64,000 nucleotides of DNA from Glycine soja (Eukaryota; Streptophyta; Magnoliopsida; Fabales; Fabaceae), in NCBI RefSeq assembly GCF_004193775.1, contig NC_041008.1, positions 5,968,731 through 6,032,730 of the forward strand, in the 5' to 3' direction. Both the position numbers and the translations under genes were made by a program. The notes beneath the pieces were generated by a model. That model saw nothing but the letters and a program-made list of their open reading frames with translations. It made no database searches and was not told the DNA's origin. How positions within the stretch are numbered: position 1 is the first letter of the stretch; the number at the start of each line of letters is the position of its first letter. Below, one piece after another: positions 24,601 to 34,048 of the stretch.

Positions 24601-27177
24601 TATATTAATCCTATTAAATAAAAGACACTATCAATCTTTTATAATCCACTCTTATATACATATTCAAAATATTTATCTTTTAGCAATTTTAATTACATAA
24701 AAAAATTATCTTCTAGGATTAAGATACTAATTATATTTAAAATCTAGATTAGGCAGTTAAAATGTTAGTTGTTCATTTTTTTAATTTACTTTTTGTTATT
24801 TCTTCATTTATACATAAAAATAAATTAAATAGATATTAAAAAAATTAGAGTGACTTGAAGAAGTTTAGATTCACTGTATATTATTATTATTAATTACTAA
24901 TACAAATAAAAGTTAAGTAGTATAAGTAAGGCATATAAAAAATAATTATTTAAATATTAGTGAGTTTAGCTTACTAAAAAATTAAGAGATTTTTTTTAGT
25001 ATAAGGTAAGAGATTAATATAAGTTAAATAATTTTGTTTGTCAACTTAATTGTATGACGTGACTGCAAGCTCAATCTAATAACATATATTGTGTTGGAGA
25101 GAAAAGTATGTTCCAGAGCATTTGGATCTTATATTTTGATGGAGATTAAATGTGTTGTATTTATTAGTAATCATTGTATATATGAAATTTTTTATAAGGA
25201 ATGGTCATTGAGTTTGTGCGATTTTTTTATAAATAATTCGCCAGTTGAGACCAATAAATATGTTAATTTTTTTATTAATTTTTCTAAGATAAAAAAGTAC
25301 TCGATCCACTATCTAGCTTTGATCAGGCGTATGTTTCGTCGAATGATTAATTTTGAATTTTGAAAAATAATCTACTCTTGTACAAATATCTAGATACTTT
25401 TTTATGAGTGCAACAAAGGCATATAAAGAATATTCTGGAAAATATGTATTTGATGATAAATTTAGAATGAATGTACTAAAATCAACGAGTTGAAAACTGT
25501 TATCTCAGCCGTATTCATCAAGAAATCAACTCAAAGAGGAGCTGTTTTTTTTTTTTTCTTTACAAATTATTTAAATAATTTTGAAGGCAGATTTTGATTA
25601 GAGAGCATCCACGATTAACGGAAATCTGGACTATAATCAGAAATTTGTTACTTTTTTTAATTTATTGTTTAAAAAATAATTACACTTTAAAAATTGAGAG
25701 CACATTAGTTATTTGGTGCGATTGGGGATGCATTTCTTCCTACTGAATAATACTACTCTTTTTTTTTTTATTCTTTTACGTTTGCAGTTATGGGACTCTG
25801 CACGTAGTGTACCATATATTCACCTCAAAGGTAGCCCACTACAAGAGATATGGCTTAGGCTTCACTCACTGCATATCCCCCCACACTTCTGCTTCAGTGA
25901 GTTAGACACCTTGATTGTGGACGGCTGCCATTTTTTATCAGATGCGGTGTTACCCTTCTCTTTACTTCCTTTATTACCTAATTTGGAAACATTGAAAGTT
26001 CGAAACTGTGATTTTGTGAAAATCATATTTGATGTGACAACTATGGGACCACTCCCTTTTGCCCTCAAGAATTTGATTTTAGAGCGGCTGCCAAATCTGG
26101 AGAATGTTTGGAATTCAAATGTTGAGCTTACGTTCCCCCAAGTCAAGTCATTGGCACTCTGTGATCTGCCAAAGTTAAAGTATGACATGTTGAAGCCATC
26201 TACACATCTAGAACCACATGCTCTAAATCAAGTCTCTATTCAAAAGGTATCATTACTACTTCTATATATATGAACTAATTACCATCCTATCAAAATTAAA
26301 AAGAGCTGGATCTATAACTGCCCTAACCTGCTTTTTCTTCATTGTTGGTTTCTCTTGGTAGCTTACACCCAACATAGAGCACCTGACACTCGGTGAACAT
26401 GAACTCAACATGATTTTGAGTGGAGAATTCCAGGGAAACCACTTAAACGAGTTAAAAGTTCTTGCTCTGTCTATTGAATTCGACGCATTTCTACAACGGG
26501 TGCCCAATATAGAGAAGCTTGAGGTGTGTTATGGTTCCTTCAAAGAGATTTTCTGCTTTGATAGTCATAATGTGGATGAGGATGGATTGGTTTCACAGCT
26601 GAAAGTGATATGCTCGGACTCCCTTCCAGAGCTTGTTTCCATTGGGTCAGAGAACTCTGGGATTGTGCCCTTTCTCAGAAATCTAGAAACATTGCAAGTA
26701 ATCAGCTGTTTGAGTTCAATAAATCTGGTACCATGCACAGTGTCTTTCTCCAATCTGACATATTTGAAAGTAACTGGTTGCAAGAGTCTGCTATATTTGT
26801 TCACATCCTCAACAGCAAGAAGTTTGGGTAAACTCAAAACAATGGAGATAGGTTGGTGTGATTCAATTGAAGAGATAGTGTCTTCAACAGAGGAAGGGGA
26901 TGAATCAGATGAGAATGAGATAATATTTCAGCAGCTCAATTGTTTGAAACTTGAAGGATTAAGAAAGCTGAGAAGGTTCTACAAAGGGAGTTTAAGTTTC
27001 CCGTCCTTGGAGGAATTCACAGTATTCTTTTGCGAGAGGATGGAAAGTTTGTGTGCAGGTACAGTCAAAACAGACAAGCTGTTAGAAGTGAGATTCGAAT
27101 TTTTACAAGTGAAATTCGAAGGATATGTGTTAGGAGGTGTTATCCCATTGGAAACTGATCTGAACTCTGCCATGTAA
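13883..27177 (+). CDS. NLR-1: giant CC-NB-ARC-LRR disease resistance protein, 3' end cut by a retrotransposon
   Basis: An intracellular immune receptor gene. Predicted exons: 13883-16783, 16879-17130, 17234-17950, 18293-19099, 22135-22785, 23421-24188, 25788-26246 and 26362 into the LTR. Each junction has GT-AG, every internal exon is a multiple of three, and all introns are phase 0. The total is about 2,456 codons, far above the usual 900-1,300 for this class. Exon 1 carries the coiled coil and NB-ARC; exons 2-8 are almost entirely leucine-rich repeats. Exons 3/4, 5/6 and 7/8 are three diverged copies of one A+B exon module. The reading frame ends at TAA 27175-27177, which comes from the inserted LTR. 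Known relatives are the Arabidopsis At4g27190/At4g27220 and RPS2-like CNLs and legume large NLRs. Exons 5-8 could in principle belong to a separate transcript, but intact phase and splice sites favour one gene. Confidence 0.85.
16879..17130 (+). CDS. NLR-1 exon 2: LRR segment
   Basis: 84 codons starting VEIPNLENLNL after the acceptor TTGCAG and ending GCAGACAAG before GTGTGT. Imperfect LRRs include the motif LVVKDCENLRYLCS, typical of the long C-terminal repeats of this clade. It is nearly identical to NLR-2 59970-60221. Confidence 0.85.
17234..17950 (+). CDS. NLR-1 exon 3: LRR module type A, copy 1
   Basis: 239 codons, VCVFPRLEEIHL to VMSAEK, bounded by GTGCAG and GTAAGT. The hallmarks of type A are LPKLEQVWSRDPGGILNF and NVFPASVAKD. 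The matching motifs in exon 5 are LPKLENVWNEDPHGILNV and SVFPASVAKD, which defines the module. An upstream GTG (17228) lies inside the intron and is not a start. Confidence 0.85.
18293..19099 (+). CDS. NLR-1 exon 4: LRR module type B, copy 1
   Basis: 269 codons, IFPNLEFLHIDF to GFNK, bounded by CTGTAG and GTACTT. The hallmarks of type B are PNLEKL, an SSTAKSL motif and FPSLEVLIVRECPWME. Its counterparts are exons 6 and 8. It is nearly identical to NLR-2 exon 4 except for the last few codons. Confidence 0.85.
19100..22134 (+). other. Intron 4 of NLR-1 (3.0 kb)
   Basis: AT-rich, with a TA microsatellite at 21592-21637 and no coding relic seen. It is collinear with the NLR-2 sequence from 62169 to the window end, so the duplication that made the two genes included this intron. 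A local duplication of a motif containing ATTGGCTTCTTTATCTTATA occurs at about 20990-21034 here but not in NLR-2. The acceptor is GCACAG at 22129-22134. Confidence 0.75.
21592..21637. repeat. (AT)n microsatellite in NLR-1 intron 4
   Basis: An uninterrupted AT dinucleotide run of about 46 bp. Confidence 0.95.
22135..22785 (+). CDS. NLR-1 exon 5: LRR module type A, copy 2
   Basis: 217 codons, LLESASTESSLSL to TPTEDEM. It opens with the SPLQVIWL motif that also starts exon 7 (SPLQEIWL). The FPASVAKDLEKL stretch aligns it to exon 3. The frame is open throughout and in phase with exons 4 and 6. Confidence 0.82.
22786..23420 (+). other. Intron 5 of NLR-1
   Basis: A 635-bp intron from GTACTA to TTGGTAG. 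Most of its second half (23070-23365) has a diverged copy at 43975-44275, which helped identify the relic LRR module there. No other feature seen. Confidence 0.75.
23421..24188 (+). CDS. NLR-1 exon 6: LRR module type B, copy 2
   Basis: 256 codons, PTSNLQCLSLGEK to AFWEE. It parallels exon 8 closely (GSFKEIFCFDS; TVSFSNLTYL; LFTSSTA-SL; NEIIF-QLNCLKLEGLRKLR). Relative to exon 8 it lacks about 14 residues just before PNIEKL. Ends at GAG|GTATGT. Confidence 0.82.
24189..25787 (+). other. Intron 6 of NLR-1 (1.6 kb)
   Basis: AT-rich with no recognisable element. A 90-codon frame at 25091-25363 has no homology I recognise and codon use like random AT-rich DNA. The acceptor is TTTGCAG at 25781-25787. 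Confidence 0.7.
25788..26246 (+). CDS. NLR-1 exon 7: LRR module type A, copy 3, internally shortened
   Basis: 153 codons, LWDSARSVPYIHL to SIQK. It aligns with exon 5 through LERLPNLENVWN and then jumps to LTFPQVKSLALCDLPKLKY. The central part, with the DPHGILN and FPASVAKD motifs (about 60 residues), is missing without loss of frame. Confidence 0.8.
26362..27174 (+). CDS. NLR-1 exon 8: LRR module type B, copy 3, cut by element 2
   Basis: 271 codons, LTPNIEHLTLGEH to DLNSAM. It reads in frame to the ATG at 27172-27174, whose last two bases already belong to the inserted LTR; a TAA follows at once. The original exon continues at 33744 after the element. Exon 6 ends with the homologous DLNSTMREAFWEE, so almost the whole module is present before the break. 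Confidence 0.82.
27168..27172. repeat. Target-site duplication of element 2, left copy
   Basis: TGCCA precedes the left LTR; the same five bases follow the right LTR at 33739-33743. Five bp is the normal target-site duplication for Ty1-copia. Confidence 0.93.
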
Positions 27178-27640
27178 ATATTCTTAAGGGGTTTCCTAAA
27201 CTATCAATGATAGGAAACAACAGGATCTTGAAACCTATGGTTCTCACAAATAATCAATAAACAACAATAGATAATGATGTGTACCTTTCTCCATAGGAAG
27301 ACTTGTACCTTTCTTCATAGGAACTTCTCTCCGGTGCGCTTTGATTTTCTTGAAAGATGAGAGAAATAAGATTTCACTTCCTTTGACCTTTCTTTTCTGC
27401 CTCTCTCCGTTAGTGATGGCTATGAGTGAGAGAGAACACTTTTCTGGTCAGGAAGGGGACCTTATTTCACGTTAGTGGGTATTAAGCCCCTTTTATAACC
27501 ACTACTCCCATCAAGTAGCAGTCAACCCTAGAAACTTCTCCTATTAAGCCCAATTACAATTTAGTCCTTAATCGTTAATTATTTACTTATTAGTCCCTAC
27601 ATAAGTCACATGCCTCTCACATGAGACATAAATTCTAACA
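27173..27640 (-). repeat. 3' LTR of element 2 (left end)
   Basis: 468 bp. In element orientation it starts TGTTAGAATT and ends AATATTTACA. On the plus strand its first bases supply the stop codon of NLR-1 exon 8. Confidence 0.95.
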
Positions 27641-27651
27641 TTCTCCCACTT
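27641..27651 (-). promoter_or_regulatory. Polypurine tract of element 2
   Basis: On the minus strand AAGTGGGAGAA directly precedes the LTR start TGTTAG. Confidence 0.85.
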
Positions 27652-27670
27652 GGCTCATGTGACATTAATA

Positions 27671-28098
27671 AACATTATGGACTAAATAAATAAATAGATT
27701 AACTAACATAATGCGCATTAAAATTGACTAAATTGTTCTATACATTGGGTACATCATAATTTCATGATTAAGAATATGAACCAATTTGAGTCATGGTGGT
27801 TGTACATCATCTAATCGACATAGTCCCTTCCATGTACTACAAATTAGTCTTCTCCTTAATGTGACCATTAGTTAGGAGTACATTAAACATTATGGACTAA
27901 ATAAATAAATAGATTAACTAACATAATGCGCATTAAAATTGACTAAATTGTTCTATACATTGGGTACATCATAATTTCATGATTAAGAATAGAAACCAAT
28001 TTGAGTCATGGCGGTTGTACATCATCTAATCGACATAGTCCCTTCCATGTACTACAAATTAGTCTTCTCCTTAATGTGACCATTAGTTAGGAGTACAT
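27671..28098. repeat. 215-bp tandem duplication inside element 2
   Basis: Units at 27671-27885 and 27886-28098 differ at only a few positions. They lie between the pol end and the 3' LTR, so they do not affect coding. Confidence 0.9.
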
Positions 28099-28291
28099 AA
28101 TTGGTCCAACATAATGTCTTCATTCAAGACAAAACCTGTTAACATTACTCTAACACAAACATGCATGCAAACATAGAGAACAGGTAATCAGAAACATATC
28201 ATAATTGAGCTCAGAGTGTCAGCAAAATTACATAAGGTAAATTACACTTAATGATCATCAATAACAATAATGTCCATACTTTCAACATGTT

Positions 28292-30760
28292 CTATAATGT
28301 CTTGGGCAATAATCCTTTATTCAAAGGGTCAACTATCATAAGGTTTGTGCTAATATGTTCTATTGACACTCTTTGTTTCTGAACTCCTTCCTTCACGACA
28401 AAGTACCTCAATTTTATATGCTTAGCACCCTTAGAGTACTTGTCGTTCTTACAAAAAAAATATTGTTGCGGAGTTATCACAATACATTTTCAGCGGCCTA
28501 GCAATACTGTCGACAATTCCAAGCCCTGAAATAAAGTTCCGCAACCAATTAATCTGAACTGTAGCCTCAAAATATACTACAAATTCAGCTTTCAGATGCA
28601 ACAACAACTGATGCATACAAAATAGCTTTCATTTATTTTCGTTCCATATCATTTCTAGGACATTTTGCGAGACTAAATTAGTCTCCCTTCTAAATTAGAA
28701 TAGGTGATGTTAAATACCTTTTCATCTTGAATCTCTCTAGTACTTTATCGATATATATGCTTTCTGAGATAAGTCTGACAATCCTTGTGATCTATTATGG
28801 AATATTTCTATCCCTATCACATAGCTTACCTCACCCATATCTTTCACTTCAAAGTTTCTAGAGAGAAATTTCTTAGTCTCATGAAGAAGACCAAGATCGT
28901 TAGTTGCAAGCAAGATATCACCAATATACAGAATTAGAAAAATAACCTTACTCCCACTAACCTTCAGATACATACACTGATAAACAGTATTTGCCTTAAA
29001 TTTAAAGGAAACAATGGCATCATTAAACCTCAAATACCATTGGCGGGAAGCTTACTTTAAGACTGTATATTGATTTCTTTAGTTTGCACACTATGTGTTC
29101 CTTTCCTTCAACTGAGAACCCCATTGGTTGGTCCATACAAACATTCTCCTCTAAATCTCCATTAAGAAAGGCAGTTTTCACATCCATCTGATGTAGCTCC
29201 AAGTCATAATGGGCTACTAATGCCATAATAATCCTGAAAGAATCCTTTCGTGAGACCGGTAAAATGTCTCTTTATAATCAATGTCATCTTTCTGAGTAAA
29301 TTCCTTAGCAACAAGTCTAACCTTGTAACGTTCAAGGTTACCATGAGAGTCACGTTTAGTCTTGAAGACCCACTTACAACCAACTCTTTTACAACCCTTT
29401 GGTAATCCTACAAGGTCCCAAACTCTATTATGTTCCATGGAATTTATCTCTTCTTTCATGACATTTAACCACTTCTCAGAATTATCACAACTTATAGCTT
29501 GTGAAAACAAAACTGGATCATTATCATTAATACTTAAGTTTATTTTTATTTCATGTAGGTATACCACATAATCATTCGAAATAGCTGGTCTCCTTTCTCT
29601 TTGAGACCTCTTTAATGCTACTTCTTGTGGTTCTTCCATAATAAGTTCATTATGCATCATGGGTTCATTATTGTGTTGCTCCTCTTCATTAATTTTGTAG
29701 CAATAACTGAAGGAGCAATCACCTTACTGTTAGAGGCATAAGCTAAAAGGACTTACACTCTAACTTCTTTAATTTCCATTTCTCGTGGAACTGTACTCCC
29801 ACTGATTTCATCATTTCCAATGAACCTTACATTTCCAGTTTTGACAATTCTCATACTATGATTAGAACAATAAAACATATACCCTTTTAACTTTTCTGGA
29901 TAACCAATGAAATATCCACTGATTGTTCTTGTATCCAATTTTATTTCTTGCGGATTATAAATCCTTATTTCTGCCTGGCAACCCCAAACATGCAGGTGCC
30001 TTATACTAGGTATCCTATTTGTCCACAGTTCAAAAGGTGTCTTTGGAACTACCTTACTAGGAACCCTGTTCAACAACTACATGGCAGTTTTCAAGGTATA
30101 CATCCACAAGGATACGGATAAAGTCTAAGTTCTATTCCGCCTTTTTGATACACCATTTTGTTGTGGTGTACCGGGAATTGTGTATTGCACACAAATGCAC
30201 GTTTCTGAACAAGCTTAGCAAATAGACCTGGGTGTTGCCCAGTTTCATCATATCTTCCGTAATACTCATCACCTCTATCATATCTAATAATTTTCACATT
30301 TATGTCTAATTGCCCTTTTACTTCATTGTAGTAAATTTCTAAGGCATCCATTGCCTAAGAAATCTCGGGCAGTAAGTAGACATAACTGTAACGTGAATAA
30401 TCATCAATAATGGTGATAAAGTATCATTCCTTTCTGAAAGAACTAACATCAAAAGGTCCACAAATATCAGTATACACAATTTCAAGAAGCTGAGTGCTTC
30501 TTGTAGCTCCTTTCTTTGTATGTTTTGTTTGTTTTCCTTTAATACAACCCACACAAATATTTAGATCCGTAAAATCTAGATAAGGAAGAATTTCATTTTT
30601 TATTAATCTTTCCATCCTTTCTCTAGAAATGTGACCTAAACGTTTATGCCACAAGAAAGCAGATCGTTCATTCACTAAACTATGCTTAGTGCCAACATTA
30701 TGATGCAGAGTTAAAACAGTTTCAGCATACAAATTGTTTATTTCAAATTTATATAAACCA
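28292..30760 (-). pseudogene. pol relic of element 2 (integrase, reverse transcriptase, RNase H)
   Basis: Open fragments on the minus strand, in order: 30424-30760 with WHKRLGHISRERMERLIK and an integrase TDICGPFD motif; 30091-30351; 29753-30076 with TPFELWTNRIPSIRHLHVWGC; 29217-29660 with KWVFKTKRDSHGNLERYK; 29023-29226 with MDVKTAFLNGDLEE; 28737-29033 with YIGDILLATND; and 28292-28480 with the RNase H tail. Adjacent fragments are in different frames or separated by stops. The reverse-transcriptase active site reads Y-I-G-D at 28917-28928 where Y-V-D-D is expected, so the first catalytic Asp is lost. Confidence 0.92.
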
Positions 30761-32348
30761 TCACAAGAATACCAGTACCAATGAGATGATTATGTTTAAA
30801 TAAATTGAAACATTCATTACCAAATTAAAAGAGTATCCAGTAACATCAAGTTTAGATAATGAAACTAAATTACTAGATAAACTAGGTACATAAAGAGTTT
30901 CTAGTAAATCTAAATGATGTCCAGTGTCGAGTTTTACGCAATAAGTCTCGACTGCTTACACTGGAGTTTCACTCTATTCCCCATGAAAATGAACTTCTCA
31001 TTTGGGCTTATGGTTTGGATTGTAAGGAATATCTGCATAATGTTAGAAACATGAGTCATACATCCAAAATTAATCCATCATGTATCATGGAAAACTTTAG
31101 TTAAGTTTGATTCAAAACATACACGAGCATTAAGCTCACTTTTCTTTTCGAACCAAGACTTGCACTTTAGGTAATCCTTATGGAAATGTTCGGATTTCCT
31201 ACAAAATTAACAATTATTTCCCTTTGATACCTTCCTTTGGATTTGCAAAGAGTCGTCATTGTTCTTTAATGACCCTTTGCCTTTATCATGCTTCTTCATA
31301 AATTTCTTTTCAAGCTCCTTGATTTCCTTGGTGGCTTACATAATAAACTGAGTGACTTCCTTGATTCTTAAGCCTTATTTTTTTTTCCTGAACTAACATA
31401 CTGTGCAATCCATGCACATTCCATTTATCTTTCATGGTATTATAGTTCATTTAGAACGGGCCAAACTCAGACGGTAATGAGTTTAGAACAAACTGAACAA
31501 GAAAGTTCTCATTCACAGCCATTATATTCCCAAGGTCTTAAGTCTTGCTGCAATGTTTGTCATCTCAATGACATGTTCATACATAGTACGTGAACCATCA
31601 AACTTCATGGTGGTCAATGTACTCATTAATGTCCCAGCAACAGACTTATGAGCTGTTTGAGAGCACTCTCCCACTAATCACATAAACTTTTTAGCACTTT
31701 CGATTTTAGGGAGAGTTGTCTTAATACTGTTTGCAACAGTCATTCTCATCAACATTAGGCTGAGTCTGTTAGATCTTTCTCAAGTTTTATAATGGACTTT
31801 CTCTTCATTGCTACTAGCATCAATAAAAGTAACAAACTTCTCTTCCAACATAGCAAGATCATGATCCAAAACACTAAGGTGAAATTGGACTTGCTCATTT
31901 CAGTCAGAGAAGTTAAGCCCATTAAAATTGGCTCAGATGATACATAAGAATCCAATGAATTCAAAACATATATTACATAATAAAGTTCACATAAGTGTTT
32001 TGAGACATAAAATACATGTCATACATATGATTCATTCAGATAACAGTTAATGTATATTGATGTTTTCCTTTGGGTGATACACCAACACACAACATACAAA
32101 CATAATGATGCTAATAAAATTTTAACATTATTTGACAATTAAATATGCACCAATTAGTAATATCTATTTCCTTTGGGCATATAAATAAAACTAATGATAC
32201 ACACAAATTGCCTACAATTATATTCATTAATTATAAGAACAACTAATCAACCTTTGGGCGATCCATAAATGCCTTATAACAATGAATTTCAATTACCCAT
32301 AAACCAATAATCATATAATTTAGCATCCATTATTCTATGAGTAATTGG

Positions 32349-32540
32349 AATAATCATTAAGTTGGAATTAAATAACCTTACAAATTTGGTCACTTTGGTA
32401 ACTAACAAATTCAACATACATTTAATTTCAACCAAGTATAATTGAAATAATCATTAATTTGGAATTAAATAACCTTACAAATTTGGCCACTTTGGTGACT
32501 AACAAATTCAACATACATTTAATTCCAACCAAATATGTAT
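32349..32540. repeat. 97-bp tandem repeat in element 2
   Basis: Two units with a period of 97 bp (32349-32445 and 32446 on), sharing GGAATTAAATAACCTTACAA and flanks. Noncoding leader or gag region. Confidence 0.85.
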
Positions 32541-33075
32541 GGTCTGCACATACTTATTGCTATTAACAATTCATAGCCATTCTATTAATTTCATTCCAGG
32601 CCATAAAATAATATTTGCATTTATTTGTGTTTTTGCATTCAAACACGTTCAAGCAAATATGTAGCATATACATATATTTACTGCTACCAATAATTGCAAA
32701 ACATTCACATTAATTTAATTACAGAATATAAACTTTCAATCCTTTAATCACCTTCAACAATAATTTTTTGAAAAAAAAAAGGATCAAGTGGGATTGGAAA
32801 TAGCAAACATAAGGTTGCAAATAGCAATTTCCAAAATTTCATAACAAACGAACCTGCGCAGCTTTTCAAAATTGGAATTGAATCTTTACGTTAATGGCAC
32901 GCTTCCTTTCTTTCACCATTAGAAGTAAAAACTTTCTCCAAATTTAATATATACATGTTGTGTAGCTTTCTCTCCGATAATCATAAGTTTTCAAATAATC
33001 TTTCTCCAAAATTTGGTATTCAACAATAACAAAATATTGCCAATAAAACAATACATGCAGCGGAAAATAAAATTC

Positions 33076-33228
33076 CTAAATTTCATAATTAGGATTTATG
33101 CATAATTGAAAGAAATTAAATTATCCCTAAATTTCATAATTAGGGTTCATACATAATTGAGAGAAATTAAATTATCCCTAAATTTCATAATTAGGGTTCA
33201 TACATAATTGGGAGAAATTAAATCATTC
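33076..33228. repeat. Three 51-bp tandem repeats near the primer-binding site of element 2
   Basis: Units start at 33076, 33127 and 33178 with CTAAATTTCATAATTAGG. They sit in the untranslated leader just downstream of the 5' LTR in element orientation. The second and third units are nearly identical; the first is more diverged. Confidence 0.9.
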
Positions 33229-33256
33229 TTGGAGAATCATAAATTTCATAACACAT

Positions 33257-33268
33257 GCTCTGATACCA
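33257..33268 (-). promoter_or_regulatory. Primer-binding site of element 2
   Basis: The minus strand reads TGGTATCAGAGC, complementary to initiator tRNA-Met. It lies two bases from the 5' LTR (33271-33738). Confidence 0.95.
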
Positions 33269-33270
33269 CA

Positions 33271-33738
33271 TGTAAATATTCTTAAGGGGTTTCCTAAACT
33301 ATCAATGATAGGAAACAACAGGATCTTGAAACCTATGGTTCTCACAAATAATCAATAAACAACAATAGATAATGATGTGTACCTTTCTCCATAGGAAGAC
33401 TTGTACCTTTCTTCATAGGAACTTCTCTCCGGTGCGCTTTGATTTTCTTGAAAGATGAGAGAAATAAGATTTCACTTCCTTTGACCTTTCTTTTCTGCCT
33501 CTCTCCGTTAGTGATGGCTATGAGTGAGAGAGAACACTTTTCTGGTCAGGAAGGGGACCTTATTTCACGTTAGTGGGTATTAAGCCCCTTTTATAACCAC
33601 TACTCCCATCAAGTAGCAGTCAACCCTAGAAACTTCTCCTATTAAGCCCAATTACAATTTAGTCCTTAATCGTTAATTATTTACTTATTAGTCCCTACAT
33701 AAGTCACATGCCTCTCACATGAGACATAAATTCTAACA
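33271..33738 (-). repeat. 5' LTR of element 2 (right end)
   Basis: 468 bp, with no differences from the left LTR in my reading. Confidence 0.95.
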
Positions 33739-33743
33739 TGCCA

Positions 33744-33772
33744 TGCAAAACCGATAGGCATTTCTGGCAAGG
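33744..33772 (+). pseudogene. Severed 3' end of NLR-1 exon 8
   Basis: After removing the element and one target-site copy, the NLR-1 frame continues ATG, three codons (Gln, Asn, Arg), then TAG at 33755-33757. The following bases align with exon 6 AFWEE and lead to AGG|GTATGT at 33772/33773, the same donor as exon 6. The TAG aligns with a GAG codon of exon 6, so either the gene already ended here or a nonsense change preceded the insertion. Confidence 0.65.
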
Positions 33773-33991
33773 GTATGTCTTTTTATTCAACATTATTATA
33801 ATACACCGTGTCAGAAATTTAGTTTTTACTAGTATGTTACGTGACAAGATTAATTTAAATTTTGAAAAGAATTTAATTACCGTGTTTAATTTATAATTAA
33901 ATTCAGAAATTTTTTTTATCTTTCGTCGTCTTTGTCATAGTCGTGTTGTTGTTATTATTATTAACTAACATAATTTTTATAAATTGTTTAG

Positions 33992-34048
33992 GCAATCACT
34001 CCAATATTGCAGTTAGAGGAGATTGATTCACCAACAAAAAATGGTTAG
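33992..34048 (+). CDS. Possible small terminal exon of NLR-1
   Basis: After an acceptor TTGTTTAG, 18 open codons (AITPILQLEEIDSPTKNG) end at TAG 34046-34048. The phase would fit the donor at 33773. There is no second copy in the window to compare with, so this is tentative. It could equally be chance. Confidence 0.25.
   Translation, partial: AITPILQLEEIDSPTKNG

Larger units (their letters stand above)
30761..33256 (-). pseudogene. gag-protease relic and leader of element 2
   Basis: The minus strand shows a decayed zinc knuckle near 31190-31235: C, stop, F, C, R-K-S, E-H-F-H-K-D-Y, so the second and last positions are altered. A 69-codon frame at 31755-31964 is a likely gag fragment. From about 32.0 to 33.25 kb no coding similarity is visible. 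Tandem repeats lie at 32349-32540 and 33076-33228. Confidence 0.7.
27173..33738 (-). mobile_element. Ty1-copia LTR retrotransposon, recent insertion with decayed coding region (element 2)
   Basis: This 6,566-bp minus-strand element has two 468-bp LTRs in which I found no difference, and a perfect TGCCA target-site duplication. The primer-binding site for initiator tRNA-Met is at 33257-33268 and the polypurine tract at 27641-27651. Minus-strand fragments in several frames encode integrase (29.75-30.76 kb), reverse transcriptase (28.74-29.66 kb) and the RNase H tail (28.29-28.48 kb), in copia order. Gag (about 31.1-33.2 kb) is barely readable. Identical LTRs date the insertion as very recent, yet the proteins are broken by frameshifts and stops, so this copy was most likely moved by enzymes from another element. 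Confidence 0.96.

Noticed and set aside
25091..25363. 90-codon plus-strand frame in intron 6
   Set aside because: Strongly AT-biased composition and no recognised domain; best explained as chance within the intron.
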